In this document: piece after piece, positions 12,691 to 24,554 of the stretch
Layout: each line of letters begins with the position of its first letter
Position numbering within the stretch: position 1 is the stretch's first letter
Assembly: GCF_014851685.1 (NCBI RefSeq)
Contig: NZ_JACVAC010000002.1
Location: forward strand, 310,001-374,000
Direction: 5' to 3'
DNA: 64,000 nucleotides
Origin: Pseudomonas sp. PDM05
GTDB lineage: Bacteria; Pseudomonadota; Gammaproteobacteria; Pseudomonadales; Pseudomonadaceae
Position numbers and translations under genes: made by a program
Notes under the pieces: generated by a model
What the model saw: only the letters and a program-made list of their open reading frames with translations
What the model was told of the DNA's origin: nothing
The model's database searches: none

Positions 12691-14501
12691 ATGATCGCTT
12701 GCCTGCGGCTGCTCTCCGCCCTCTGCCTCGCTGCCCTGTTGGCCGCTTGCGCCAGCTCGCCCTCGTCCAGCCTTGGCGACCTCCCACGGACCCCGGACGC
12801 CAGTATCGAGCAACTGCTCGAACAGGCCACCTCCGCCAAGACGCCAGAAAAGGCCGCTTTGCTGCGCCTGAGTGCGGCAGACATGGCTTACCACCAAAAC
12901 AATCCAGGCCGCTCGTCGCAGATTCTTGCGCAGGTGCCCCTGGACGTCCTGAAACCAGCCGCGCAAGTATTTGCCAGCACCCTGGCTGCCGAACTGGCCA
13001 TGGCGCGCAACCAGCCCAAGGCGGCGTTGACCGCCCTGAGCCACCCAAGCCTGCAAAACCTGAAGGACCTGCCGCCCGAACAACAGCTGCGCACCGGCAG
13101 CGTGCACGCCCGCGCCTATGAAGCCGATGGCCAGACGCTGGCCGCCGCCCGCGAACGCGTGGCCATGGCCCCACTGCTCAGCGGTGATGCAGCCAAAAAC
13201 AACCACGAAGCCATCTGGACCTTGATTGCCGCAGTGCCTGCAGACCAACTGCAAGCCAGCGGCAACCCAACGCTCGACGGCTGGATCACCCTGGCCCAAG
13301 CGGTCAAAGGCGCCGGCACCCTGGAGCAACAACAAGCCGCCATCGACACCTGGCGCGCGCAGAACCCAAGCCACCCGGCAGCCGTACAACTGCCGTTGCC
13401 ACTGACCAAGCTCAAGGAACTGGCCAGCCAGCCCCTGAACAAGATCGCCCTGTTGCTGCCGCAGGAAGGCCCGCTGGCCTCCGTCGGCAAAGCGCTGCGT
13501 GAAGGTTTCATGGCGGCGCACTACCAGGCTCAGCAGGCCGGGCAGAAGCCGCCGGTCATCGAGTTCTTTGACAGCTCGCGCCTGACCTCCATCGACGACT
13601 TCTACGCCAAGGCCCAGGCTGCCGGCGTGCAACTGGTGGTCGGCCCGCTGGAAAAACCGCTGGTCAAACAGCTGAGCGCACGCCCGCAACTGCCGATCAC
13701 CACGCTGGCACTGAACTACAGCGAGGCCGACCAGAACCCGGCGCAACTGTTCCAGTTCGGCCTGGCCGCTGAAGATGAAGCCCGTGAAGTCTCGCGTCGT
13801 GCTCGCGCTGACGGCTTGCATCGTGCGGCCGCCATGGTGCCGCGTGGTGAATGGGGTGAGCGTGTCTACAAGGCCTTCCGCCAGGATTGGGAAGCCAACG
13901 GCGGTACCGTTGTCGGCGTGGAATACGTCGACCAGCCGGTCGCCCTCGCCCAGCAAATCGCCGACCTGTTCCAACTGCGCAAAAGCGAAGGCCGCGCCAA
14001 GAGCCTGCAAAACACGGTCGGCACTGACGTAGCGGCGCAACCTTCGCGCCGTCAGGACATCGAGTTCATCTTCCTGGCCGTGCCCCCGCAGTTGGCCCAG
14101 CAGATCAAGCCGACCCTGAACTTCCAGTACGCCGGTGATGTACCGGTGTATGCGACCTCCCACGTATTCAGCGCCAGCGGTGACAAGAACCAGTACCTGG
14201 ACATGACCAACGTGATGTTCTGCGAAACCCCTTGGTTGCTCAACAGCACCGACCCGCTGCGCAATCAGGTGGCTGCGCAGTGGCCGCAAGCCAATGGTAG
14301 CCTGGGCCGTCTGTACGCGATGGGCGTTGACGCCTACCGCCTGGCGCCACGCCTGGGCCAACTCAAGGCACTGCCGGACACTCGTATTGACGGTCTCTCT
14401 GGCAACCTGGGCATCAGTGCCAGCCAGCGTGTTGATCGCCAGATGCCATGGGCCAAGTTTGTTGGCGGCGACATCCAGCGCCTGCCCGACACCCCGCGCT
14501 G

Positions 14502-14502
<1 letters not shown>
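12691..14502 (+). CDS. lpoA: LpoA, outer-membrane lipoprotein activator of PBP1A
   Basis: LpoA reaches from the outer membrane to stimulate the peptidoglycan synthase PBP1A. The 603-residue protein starts with a lipoprotein signal peptide (LAALLAACASS lipobox), then a helical TPR-like N-terminal part and a C-terminal domain resembling periplasmic binding proteins (KIALLLPQEGPLASVGKALREG). The ATG at 12691 has AGGA upstream and gives a proper signal peptide; an ATG eight codons earlier does not. It shares one base with yraN (TGATG). Confidence 0.92.
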
Positions 14503-16137
<1,635 letters not shown>

Positions 16138-16152
16138 TCCAACCGTCAGCCA

Positions 16153-16197
16153 CAAAAAAGGGCGCCGTGCATTGACTGCACGGCGCCCTTTTTTGTG
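16153..16197. terminator. bidirectional intrinsic terminator
   Basis: A GC-rich stem (GGGCGCCGTGCA with its complement) around a short loop is flanked by A6 on the left and T6 on the right. It can end dolP on the plus strand and the OmpA-family gene on the minus strand. Confidence 0.9.
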
Positions 16198-16207
16198 GTC
16201 CTGTGTG

Positions 16208-16981
16208 TTACTGGTACTGCGAGTACGGGTTGCCCTGGAACTGGTTGTTCTGTTGTGGCGCTTGTTGCTGGGCGCCCGGCTGGCCATATTGCTGACCTGG
16301 GATCGGGCCAAGGTTGACCTCTACTCGACGGTTCTGGGCACGGCCGTTGACATCGGCGTTGCTGGCAATCGGGTTATCCGGACCGGCGCCACGTACACTC
16401 AGGTTGGCCGAACTCACACCCTGGGAAGTCAGGTAGTTGGCCACGCTCTGCGCACGACGCTGGGACAGGTCCATATTCAACTGGCGGCTGCCGGTGCTGT
16501 CGGTGTAGCCGACGATCTGGATGGTATTCTGATTGAACTGCTTGAGGGAGTTGGCCAGGTTGTTCAGCGGCTGGTAGAAGCTGCTGGAGATCGCGTCCGA
16601 GTTGGTGGCGAATGTAATGTTGCCCGGCATGATCAGCTTGATCTGGTCACCCTGGCGCTGCACTTCGACCCCGGTATTGGCCATGCTTTCGCGCAGCTTC
16701 TTCTCTTGCTGGTCGGCGTAGTAGCCATAGCCCGCAGCACCGGCACCGGCAACCACCGCACCGATCAGCGCACCCTTGCCGCGGTTGTTGTGGTCGATGG
16801 CCGCACCGGCCAATGCACCGGCCAGGGCACCCAGGCCACCGTACTTGGCGGTCTTGCTCATACCGCCGGAATCATTGCTGGCCTGTCCTTGGCTGCTGCC
16901 GTCGTAAGGGTTAGGCGTAGCGCAGCCCGACAACAGGGCTACGACGGTGGCGACAACAAGCAGACGACGCGAAGTGAACAT
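16208..16981 (-). CDS. OmpA-family lipoprotein with glycine-zipper region (YiaD-like)
   Basis: A 257-residue outer-membrane lipoprotein. A signal peptide ends in LLSGCATP, then a glycine-zipper-like hydrophobic region (about residues 48-90) precedes a C-terminal OmpA peptidoglycan-binding domain with GYTDSTGSRQLNMDLSQRRA and NRRVEVNL. The tail is rich in Gln, Gly and Pro. Such proteins tether the outer membrane to peptidoglycan. The start has a strong GGAG site. The gene stands alone, facing the dolP terminator. Confidence 0.9.
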   Translation of the reverse strand: MFTSRRLLVVATVVALLSGCATPNPYDGSSQGQASNDSGGMSKTAKYGGLGALAGALAGAAIDHNNRGKGALIGAVVAGAGAAGYGYYADQQEKKLRESMANTGVEVQRQGDQIKLIMPGNITFATNSDAISSSFYQPLNNLANSLKQFNQNTIQIVGYTDSTGSRQLNMDLSQRRAQSVANYLTSQGVSSANLSVRGAGPDNPIASNADVNGRAQNRRVEVNLGPIPGQQYGQPGAQQQAPQQNNQFQGNPYSQYQ

Positions 16982-17202
16982 GAAGGAGGCTCCTACTTTT
17001 GCATTCTATGGTGCAAAGGACATTGGCAATGGACCTGTGCCGAGTTTGGAACGCGACAAACAGCAAAAATTCCGTGGCCGCGCGCCGACCAGTAACAAAA
17101 GATTCGGAACCAAGACTGCTATAGAAACCGTAGCAGACCTACGCTGAACGCGACCTGAGTTTTTGCTACAACGGTTATCGGTTATAGAACAGCCCGCCCC
17201 TC

Positions 17203-17847
17203 CTAAGCCCGTACAAACGGGTTCTCCCGCATCTCATCCCCCAGCCGGGTATCCGGCCCGTGCCCTGCCACCACCGTTGCGCCCTCATCCAGGGTATACA
17301 GGCGCTGCTTGATCGAGCGCACGATGGTCGCCTGGTCCCCACCCCACAAGTCCGTACGTCCCACGCCACGCCGAAACAGCGTATCGCCGGCAATCAGCAA
17401 CTTGGCATCGGCAAACCAGAAGCTCATCGAACCCGGCGTGTGCCCTGGCGTATGCAACGCCACACCGCAACCGCAGGCCAACTCTTCGTCATGTTCCAGC
17501 CAGCGATCCGGAGCCGGCACTGGAGTGTAGGGCACGCGAAACATCTGACACTGCATCTCAAGGTTGTCCCACAGGAACTGATCTTCCTTGTGCAGGTGCA
17601 AGGTGGCACCGGTCTTCTCCTTCAACTGGCCGGACGCCAGGAAGTGATCAAGGTGAGCATGGGTGTGGATGATGCTCACCACCTTGAGACCCAGCGCATC
17701 CAGGCGCGCGAGGATCAACTCATGGTTGCCGCCCGGATCGACCACGATGGCTTTCTTGCTGATGGGATCGCCGATGATGGTGCAGTTGCATTGCAGGGGG
17801 CCGACGGGAAAGGTTTCGCGGATGAGTGTCGGCTTGGCGGTGTCCAT
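17203..17847 (-). CDS. metallo-beta-lactamase-fold hydrolase (YcbL/glyoxalase II-like)
   Basis: A 214-residue cytoplasmic MBL-fold enzyme with the zinc motif THAHLDH (about residues 61-67), further ligands in HTPGHTPGS and GDTLF, and the C-terminal AGHGPDT. The compact size fits the type II glyoxalase-II-like YcbL group, which hydrolyses thioesters such as S-lactoylglutathione; the true substrate is not shown. It begins at an ATG with AGAGGA upstream, and its product is unrelated to the adjacent regulator. Confidence 0.85.
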   Translation of the reverse strand: MDTAKPTLIRETFPVGPLQCNCTIIGDPISKKAIVVDPGGNHELILARLDALGLKVVSIIHTHAHLDHFLASGQLKEKTGATLHLHKEDQFLWDNLEMQCQMFRVPYTPVPAPDRWLEHDEELACGCGVALHTPGHTPGSMSFWFADAKLLIAGDTLFRRGVGRTDLWGGDQATIVRSIKQRLYTLDEGATVVAGHGPDTRLGDEMRENPFVRA

Positions 17848-17935
17848 GGGCGGTCCTCTAGTGCAAACGGAATGTCGCTTTCGGGCGAATATCGCCAGAA
17901 CAATTGCACTATTAAAACAGACTGGCGGTCACTCG

Positions 17936-20665
17936 CTAACCAATCAATCGCAACTCCTGCGCCCGCGCCACCGCCTGCGTGCGGCGCTCCACCCCCAGCT
18001 TGCTGTTGATATGGCTCGCGTGGGTCTTGACCGTGTGCAACGAGATAAACAGCCGATTGCTGATCTCCTGGTTCGAGCAGCCTTCGGCGATCAGTTGCAG
18101 CACCGCCAGCTCCCGTGCACTGAGGGTTTCCTGCAGGGGTGCGGCCTCCACCACCACAATCGCCGGCAACAGCGCCAGCAGGCTCTGGTTCAGCAAGCCA
18201 TGGGCGTCCTGGCCCAACTGTTCGCGCATCCAATCGGGGTGGTTTTCCAGTAAGCGCTGGAACGGCTGCAGCGCGCCACCTGCGCCCGCCTCCAGGGCCT
18301 GGGCCACAACCACACGGGCCTTGGCTTCGTGACCACCGTCCAGTAGCAATTGCGCCAACTGGGTCAGGGCCATCAGCGCAATCATCTGGCGTCCGCTGTT
18401 CCGGGCTTGCTGCGCCAGTTCTTCGAGACGTTGCAGAGCGGCAGCGGGTTGATGACGCGTGGCCTCCAGCGCGGCCTGCTGCAGGCCGATATGTTGCGGC
18501 AGGTGTGGATGAAATTCCGGTGCGGCCGCGGCGTGCTCGCCATTGTAGGTTTGCCCCAAGCGGTTCAACCACGCATCCGCCAGGTCGGTGCGGCCCTGGG
18601 CCAGCCAGAGTTCGCACTTGATCAGGGTGATCATCGCCAGGTAGTAAATCGGCGGCACGTCCCAGATATGCATCAAGCGCTCGGCCTCGGCCAGTTCGGC
18701 AAACGCCTTGGAGAAATCATTGCGCCGCCCCTCAAAGCTGGCGATCACGCAGTGCCCGATCAACACGCTTATATCGCGGCAGGCGCGAGCCTCCACCAGC
18801 CCTGCGCGCAAACGGTCAATCCCCGCATCGGGCTGGTAGCGCACCAACAACAGGTAGCCCTCATAGAGCGACAGGCGCGCACGCACTGCGTACAACCGCT
18901 CGGGCGCCAAGCCATGCAAGCGTTGCAGGCCCTGACGCACTTCATCCAACGAACGCAGAATCTCGCCCCGGGCCTGTAGGACGCGTGCGCGGTCATAGTG
19001 GGCCAAGGCTTCAAATAGCGGGTTGCCGACACGTTGCGCCAACTCCAGGGACTCACGGTTCAAGCCACGGGCACGCCACAAATCGGCGTCGACGATGGCC
19101 AGGTTGGAGAGTGTCGACAGGCACATCAAGCGCTGGCCGTAGCGTCGCTGCGGCAGACTTTCCAACGCTTCACTGCAATAGCGCTGGGTCAATTCACGAT
19201 TGCCCCGCCCGCGCGCGATGACGCCACTGAGCGCCAACCACTGGGCCAGCATCGACTTTTGCGCGGTGGCGGAAGGCGCCGGCAGAAAGCGGCTGAGGTA
19301 GCCGGATAATTCCTCCGCGGCATCCAATTGGCAGGCCAGGCCCAGGGCCCAGCTATACAGCACGATCAGGCGTGGCGTGCTGATCAGCAGGCTATCCGGC
19401 AAGTCCATCTTCCAGCGCAGCAACATGCCGACATTTTGCTCGGCCAGCAGTTGCTCCTCCGAAAGGTTCTGCACCAGATTGGCGGCCACATCCAGATGGC
19501 CGGCGCGCAACGCCTGCTCCACCGCTTCATCGATCAAACCCTGGGCATTGAACCAGCGGCACGCGCGCAGGTGCAGGCTGGCCGTCGGCAAGACGTTGCT
19601 GCTTTCGCGCCGGGACCGCAACAAATCGGAGAACAAATGGTGGTAGCGATACCAGTGGCCCTGATCATCCAGTGGCACCAGGAACACTTGATGGGCTTGC
19701 AGGTAACGCAGGTTCTCCGCGCTGTCGTGGGCTTCGCGTACGGCGTCGCACAGCTCGCTGCAAAAACGTTCCATGGGGGCGGTGTCAAACAAGAAGGCCT
19801 GCACATCGGCCGGCAGGCAGTCGATCACCTCCTCCAGCAAATAATCGCGGATCAGCCCTTCGCCGCCATGCAGGTTTTGCGGCAACGCGCCTTCATTGCC
19901 CGCTTCGGAAGCGGCCAGCAACCAGAAGCGCAGGCCGGCGACCCACCCCTCACTGCGGCGGATCAGGTTGTCGAGAGCTTCACCGCGCAATGAGCTGCTA
20001 TGACGATCCAGTACGGCAAGGGACTCGGCATGGGTCAGGCGCAGGTCTTGCTCATGCAGTTCCAGCAGGTGCCGTGACAGGCGCAGACGCGCCAGATGCC
20101 AGTCCGGGCGCTGGCGACTGGTGACCAATACCACCAAGCCATCAGGCAAATGGTTGAGGAAAAACTGCAGGCAACGGTCGAGCACCGGCCCCTGGGCCAA
20201 ATGGTAGTCATCCAGTACCAGCAATAGCGGTGCGCGGGTGGATAGATGCACCGTCAGTTCGTCGAGCAAGCCGTCCAGCCATTCTTCAAACGCAAAGGGT
20301 TGGTGACGCTGGCGCATTTTCAGCAGCCCCAGGGATTGGGCGCCGAGTTGCGGGAAGTACTGCTGCAAACCGTCGAGCAGGCGCTCGAGGAAACGTCCGG
20401 GGTCGCTGTCCCGTGGGCTCAAGCCCAGCCACAGGCTTTGCCAGTGGGCCGGCAGGCTCTGGCAGAACTCCACTGCCAACGAACTCTTGCCAAACCCGGC
20501 GGGTGCGCTGACCAGCAACAGTCGCCCGTCCAGCCCGGCAGTCAGCCGTTCGCACAGCCGCGGTCGCAGCACGTAGCCGTCAGGCAGGGGTGGCCTGTAG
20601 AAGCGACCTTCCAGGGTCGGGATTACCGCACTGGCAGGCCCTTGGATTCGGGACAGATCAGTCAT
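17936..20665 (-). CDS. MalT-like LuxR-family ATP-dependent transcriptional activator
   Basis: A 909-residue regulator of the MalT/LAL type. The N-terminal ATPase has a Walker A loop (APAGFGKSS, about residues 54-62) and a Walker B-like LLLVLDDYH. A long helical TPR-like middle follows. The C-terminal LuxR HTH reads LSARELAVLQLIAEGCSNQEI with HTVKTHASHINSKLGV. Start MTDLSRIQG is chosen; a codon eleven residues earlier is possible. It lies directly downstream of the DUF1329-DUF1302 genes and is the likely activator of that group, responding to an unknown metabolite. Confidence 0.88.
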   Translation of the reverse strand: MTDLSRIQGPASAVIPTLEGRFYRPPLPDGYVLRPRLCERLTAGLDGRLLLVSAPAGFGKSSLAVEFCQSLPAHWQSLWLGLSPRDSDPGRFLERLLDGLQQYFPQLGAQSLGLLKMRQRHQPFAFEEWLDGLLDELTVHLSTRAPLLLVLDDYHLAQGPVLDRCLQFFLNHLPDGLVVLVTSRQRPDWHLARLRLSRHLLELHEQDLRLTHAESLAVLDRHSSSLRGEALDNLIRRSEGWVAGLRFWLLAASEAGNEGALPQNLHGGEGLIRDYLLEEVIDCLPADVQAFLFDTAPMERFCSELCDAVREAHDSAENLRYLQAHQVFLVPLDDQGHWYRYHHLFSDLLRSRRESSNVLPTASLHLRACRWFNAQGLIDEAVEQALRAGHLDVAANLVQNLSEEQLLAEQNVGMLLRWKMDLPDSLLISTPRLIVLYSWALGLACQLDAAEELSGYLSRFLPAPSATAQKSMLAQWLALSGVIARGRGNRELTQRYCSEALESLPQRRYGQRLMCLSTLSNLAIVDADLWRARGLNRESLELAQRVGNPLFEALAHYDRARVLQARGEILRSLDEVRQGLQRLHGLAPERLYAVRARLSLYEGYLLLVRYQPDAGIDRLRAGLVEARACRDISVLIGHCVIASFEGRRNDFSKAFAELAEAERLMHIWDVPPIYYLAMITLIKCELWLAQGRTDLADAWLNRLGQTYNGEHAAAAPEFHPHLPQHIGLQQAALEATRHQPAAALQRLEELAQQARNSGRQMIALMALTQLAQLLLDGGHEAKARVVVAQALEAGAGGALQPFQRLLENHPDWMREQLGQDAHGLLNQSLLALLPAIVVVEAAPLQETLSARELAVLQLIAEGCSNQEISNRLFISLHTVKTHASHINSKLGVERRTQAVARAQELRLIG

Positions 20666-20781
20666 CGCCGGGCTCTTGTAGAAGGCTGTTGTCGGCATTG
20701 CAGATGTCCGCAGACTAGCGGTAAAAGCGGCGGGATTGTAGATCTTTGCAACATTTGCCTGAAAAAGAACTGAGACAAAAA

Positions 20782-20873
20782 ATGTGAGAGGGGGCTTGCT
20801 CCCGATAGAGGCGGGTCAGTCAACCGATGAATTGACTGGCCTGCCGCCATCGGGGGTAAGCCCCCTCCCACAT
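20782..20873. repeat. REPIN (paired REP palindromes)
   Basis: Two inverted copies of a GTGGGAGGGGGCTTGC-like REP sequence surround a shorter inner inverted repeat (GGGTCAG/CTGGCC region). The left copy begins ATGTGAGAGGGGGC and the right ends CCCCCTCCCACAT. It separates the regulator gene from the DUF1329 gene. Confidence 0.85.
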
Positions 20874-20889
20874 GGGCAATCGCTAGGGC

Positions 20890-22254
20890 TTAGCGAACAC
20901 CGTCCTGACGCAACGCCGCCGGGGTGAAGTCGCTGGTAGTAGCGGTGAAGCCGAAGTTATACGCCTGCTTCTCTTCGTTCTTCATACCCAGCGCCAGGTA
21001 GCGACCCGACTGCAGGTCGTAGAGGGTTTCCACGGCATACCACGGCACTTGCTTGTCGTAGTAGTTCTCGGCGTGGGCCTCGGCGACGCGCCACAGTTGG
21101 CCGCGACCGTCGTAGTGATCAATCACCGCCGCTTGCCAGGTATCTTCGTCAATGAAGAAGTCACGCTTGGCGTAGATGTGGCGCTGGCCTTCCTTCAAGG
21201 TCGCGACCACGTGCCAGACGCGGCGCAGCTCATAGCGGGCCAAGTCCTGGTTGATGTGGCCGGCCTTGATGATGTCGGCGTACTTGAGCTTCGGATCGTC
21301 GAGCTTGTAGCTGTTGGAGGCGATGTAGATTTCCTTCTTGCCTTCCAGCTTCCAGTCGTAGCGGTCCGGTGCACCGTTGTACATGTCGAGGTTGTCTGAG
21401 GTACGCAGGCCATCGGCAGCAGTACCCGGGCCGTCATAGGACACTTGCGGCGCCCGGCGCACACGGCGCTGGCCGGCGTTGTAGACCCACGCCGAACGCG
21501 GTTCCTTCACCTGGTCCAGGGTTTCATGCACCAGCAGCACACCACCGGCCAGACGTGCCGGGGCAGTCACTTCCTGCTTGAAGTAGAACAGCACGTTGCC
21601 CGGGTTTTTCGGGTCGAAGTCCTTCATCTTGTCGCGGAAAACGAACTGGTCCTTGAAGTACACCAGGCTGAACGAACCGTTGGTTTGCGGTGTGGCCTGG
21701 GTGACCAGGCGCGTCACACTGCCACCACGATAGCGGGTGATGTGGTTCCAGATCACTTCCACACCGCTTTTCGGGATCGGGAACGGCACGGCGGTTTCGA
21801 AGTTCTCCAGGCCGTTGCCGCCAGACACCAGGTTGGTGGTGGTGGCGTTCTTCTTGATGGAGGCGAACACCTCAGCTGGCACCGTGGCACCGCGGTGGGT
21901 CGGGTAGACCGGCATATTGAAGCTGTCCGGGTAACGCTTGAACATTGCGTATTGGCCCGGTGCCAGCTTGTCTTTGTACTGTTCGACGTTCTGCGCGGTG
22001 ATGGTGAATTGCGGTTGCTCACTGGCGTAAGGGTTGGCCAGGAAACCACGGGCATCTACAGCGCCGGCGTTGGTCGGCAATGGCGACCACTTGGGAATGG
22101 TGCCCGCCGCGTTACCGGCCATTTCGGCGCCCATCGGGGTCAGGCTCGTGCCCAGCTTGGCGGCTTCATCCGCCGAGACTGCCGCCATGACGTTGCTCGC
22201 CAGGATCGACAGCCCAAGCACACCCACGTGCAACAGACTTTTAGTTATTTTCAT
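20890..22254 (-). CDS. DUF1329 periplasmic/outer-membrane protein
   Basis: A 454-residue DUF1329 protein with a cleavable signal peptide (MKITKSLLHVGVLGLSILASNVMA). The body contains the conserved VYNAGQRRVRRAPQ and a C-terminal WYAVETLYDLQSGRYLALGM. DUF1329 proteins are thought to have a LolA/LolB-like fold able to hold lipid, but their function is poorly defined. AGGAAG precedes the start. The DUF1302 gene lies 28 bases upstream, so they are almost certainly one transcript. Confidence 0.85.
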   Translation of the reverse strand: MKITKSLLHVGVLGLSILASNVMAAVSADEAAKLGTSLTPMGAEMAGNAAGTIPKWSPLPTNAGAVDARGFLANPYASEQPQFTITAQNVEQYKDKLAPGQYAMFKRYPDSFNMPVYPTHRGATVPAEVFASIKKNATTTNLVSGGNGLENFETAVPFPIPKSGVEVIWNHITRYRGGSVTRLVTQATPQTNGSFSLVYFKDQFVFRDKMKDFDPKNPGNVLFYFKQEVTAPARLAGGVLLVHETLDQVKEPRSAWVYNAGQRRVRRAPQVSYDGPGTAADGLRTSDNLDMYNGAPDRYDWKLEGKKEIYIASNSYKLDDPKLKYADIIKAGHINQDLARYELRRVWHVVATLKEGQRHIYAKRDFFIDEDTWQAAVIDHYDGRGQLWRVAEAHAENYYDKQVPWYAVETLYDLQSGRYLALGMKNEEKQAYNFGFTATTSDFTPAALRQDGVR

Positions 22255-22282
22255 GTTCTGGTTCTTCCTGAAATACGGTCGC

Positions 22283-24223
22283 TTAGAAGTTCATGCCGAA
22301 GCTGAGCGCAACAAAATCCCGGTCGTCCACCGTGGTGTACTTGCCATCAAAGAAGTTGGTGTACGACAGGCCTGCGGTGTAGGTGTTCTGGTATTCCGCG
22401 TCCAGGCCAAGGCTGACGGCCTTGCGGCCTTCTTCGAAGTTGCCACCTGGGCCAGGGGAATAGCCGCTCACATCATGGGACCAGGCGACGCTAGGCTTGA
22501 GGTTGATCCCTGCAAAGACGCTGTTGTAATCCCAGATGGCGCGGGCGCGATAACCCCAGGAGTTGGCGGTGGTGAAGCCGTCGTTTTCGCAGTAGCGCGA
22601 CAGGTTGTTCTGCGCTGCGCCAGTCAGGGTGCCAGCGTTCAAGGTCTGGCACGTACCATTTGGCAGTGGGCCAGGGCCGTAGCTAGGATCGCGGCCGTAA
22701 CGGGCCTTGGAGTTTTTTTCCAGGCCACCGACGTGAGTGAAGCCAACTTCACCGACAACCGTCAGTCGCTCAGCCCCCATCACCTGATCGAAAAAGTGAG
22801 TGAACGTGGTTTGCAGCTGGGTGATTTCCTTACGGCGATAGCCAGGTTGGTCCTGGTCCGCCTTGCCTTGCAGCACCGAGTAGTTGGCCGCTGCCGGGTT
22901 GACCGCGGCCAAAGGCGTCAGCCCGGAATACAGAATATCCGTAGTGTTCAACTGCACCGGTGCATTCGGACGGTAGCTGATTTCACCACTCCACGCGGTG
23001 CCGGTAGGCAACGTCGTAGAGAAGCTGAGGCCGTACAGGCGGATGTCCTCAGGGTATTCGACGTAGTAACTCGAGTTGCCGGCAACCACGAACGGCAACA
23101 GCGATGGCGCGATCGCGCTGGCTTGTCCCAAGGTCAACCCTTGGCCCATCAATGACCCAACCAGGTTCGCAGGGCTGTACTTGCTCGCCGCCGCCCCTCG
23201 TCCGCTGAAGATTGGTGCCCGGCTGTGGTAGTTCATGAAGTAAGCGCCGAACTCGGTATCCAGCGGCTCGAACATGTAGTGGGCGGCGAAACCAAACTGG
23301 CCGCTGTCGCGCGCATCACGGTCAGGACCACGGCGAACAATGGCGCCCTCATCCGGCGAGCCGAAGTTCACACCCTGGGCCGCCAGCGCACCGAACGCCG
23401 CATTCCGGAACGGCGCCGGCAAGGCGTTGGACAAGCCTTGACGGGTTCGCAGTACCGCAAGGTTATTGTCGCAACCGTCGGCGATCACATCTGGCTGCGA
23501 GAAGAATGTCCCGCAGTTGTCGACAACGGTCTGGTCCCACTCCAACTGGTAGAAACCATCTACGGACAGGTTGTCCGTTACGCTTTGCGACAGATAAAAC
23601 ATGTTGACCGGGATCAGGCCTTCCTTGATCTCGGCGCCCGGACGACGGAACGCAGACACGTCGATCGGGTTGATGGAGTTGATACCACCCCCAATGAAGG
23701 TACTTTCACCCCAGCTGACCACCTGCTTGCCGAAACGCACCGAGCCCGGCAAATCGGCAATGTTGTAGTTGTGGTAGATGAAGGCGTCGAGGATCTGCGC
23801 GCCGGAGGATTTGGCGCCCTCTTTGCGATTGCTGTCGCTGATGTCCTTGAACGGACGACTTTCATCCTTGAGTTCAAAGTCGTACCAGTACTTGCCACGC
23901 ACGAACACACCGGTATCGCCGTACTTCAGTTCCAGGTCATGGATGCCCTTGAAGATCTTCGAGAACGTCTCACCACGCTTGAAGTTCAGGTGCCCATCGT
24001 CAGAGGTCTGCGAGAGACCGTGCCCACCGTTGTTGGAACCGATCAAGTTCTTGTTGGCCTTTTCCGTCGACCAACTGGCCCCCACGGAAAGAGACGAGTC
24101 AAAACTCCCTTCGACTTCACCGATATTGAAACTGACGCCGAATGCGGGCCCGGCGAGCGTAGAGGCGAGACTGACGGCCAGGGGCAGTCTTGCCCGGCGC
24201 CAGAACTGGTTTACTGAGGTCAT
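22283..24223 (-). CDS. DUF1302 outer-membrane beta-barrel protein
   Basis: A 646-residue DUF1302 protein with an N-terminal signal peptide (cleavage near GPAFG). It contains many alternating aromatic/polar beta-strand segments and ends in the aromatic-terminal ALSFGMNF expected of an outer-membrane barrel. FGKQVVSWGESTF is a characteristic DUF1302 phrase. DUF1302/DUF1329 pairs occur widely in Pseudomonas beside lipid, ester or sterol degradation genes; a role in uptake or surface handling of a hydrophobic substrate is inference. GGAG lies ahead of the ATG. Confidence 0.85.
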   Translation of the reverse strand: MTSVNQFWRRARLPLAVSLASTLAGPAFGVSFNIGEVEGSFDSSLSVGASWSTEKANKNLIGSNNGGHGLSQTSDDGHLNFKRGETFSKIFKGIHDLELKYGDTGVFVRGKYWYDFELKDESRPFKDISDSNRKEGAKSSGAQILDAFIYHNYNIADLPGSVRFGKQVVSWGESTFIGGGINSINPIDVSAFRRPGAEIKEGLIPVNMFYLSQSVTDNLSVDGFYQLEWDQTVVDNCGTFFSQPDVIADGCDNNLAVLRTRQGLSNALPAPFRNAAFGALAAQGVNFGSPDEGAIVRRGPDRDARDSGQFGFAAHYMFEPLDTEFGAYFMNYHSRAPIFSGRGAAASKYSPANLVGSLMGQGLTLGQASAIAPSLLPFVVAGNSSYYVEYPEDIRLYGLSFSTTLPTGTAWSGEISYRPNAPVQLNTTDILYSGLTPLAAVNPAAANYSVLQGKADQDQPGYRRKEITQLQTTFTHFFDQVMGAERLTVVGEVGFTHVGGLEKNSKARYGRDPSYGPGPLPNGTCQTLNAGTLTGAAQNNLSRYCENDGFTTANSWGYRARAIWDYNSVFAGINLKPSVAWSHDVSGYSPGPGGNFEEGRKAVSLGLDAEYQNTYTAGLSYTNFFDGKYTTVDDRDFVALSFGMNF

Positions 24224-24554
24224 CGACGCTACTCCATGTGCATTATTGTTATGGCAGAGAGTTCATTCTGTGATGCGTGTAACGGCCGGAATACAACGAT
24301 TCCAATGCCGCTCGGCAACTGAGCCCCCATGGCCCAAAGCGGAACATCCTTGAAAAACTCTGGAAGGGACTATAGCCAGCAGGGGGTAGTGCTTGATCCC
24401 TCTAAAGTGTGATTTGCATCACCGACCCGTCTGCCACGACCCTTTCGCCATGTCGGCGAAGGCCGACGCGGCAAGGATGGCTGAAAATCGGCAAATCACA
24501 AGTAGAGGCGCAAGATAGAGCATTGCCGTGCCCGGGCGGGCACGGCGAGGGGCG
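24224..24554. other. intergenic region between DUF1302 and acyl-CoA ligase genes
   Basis: About 330 bases with no supportable gene. It should hold the DUF1302 promoter. A near-perfect GC-rich inverted repeat at 24525-24546 lies just past the ligase stop but has no clear T run, so it may be a weak terminator or an mRNA-stabilising stem. Confidence 0.5.

Noticed and set aside
24525..24546. Strong terminator after the acyl-CoA ligase gene
   Set aside because: The stem is excellent but no T run follows on either strand, so it is only noted as an inverted repeat.
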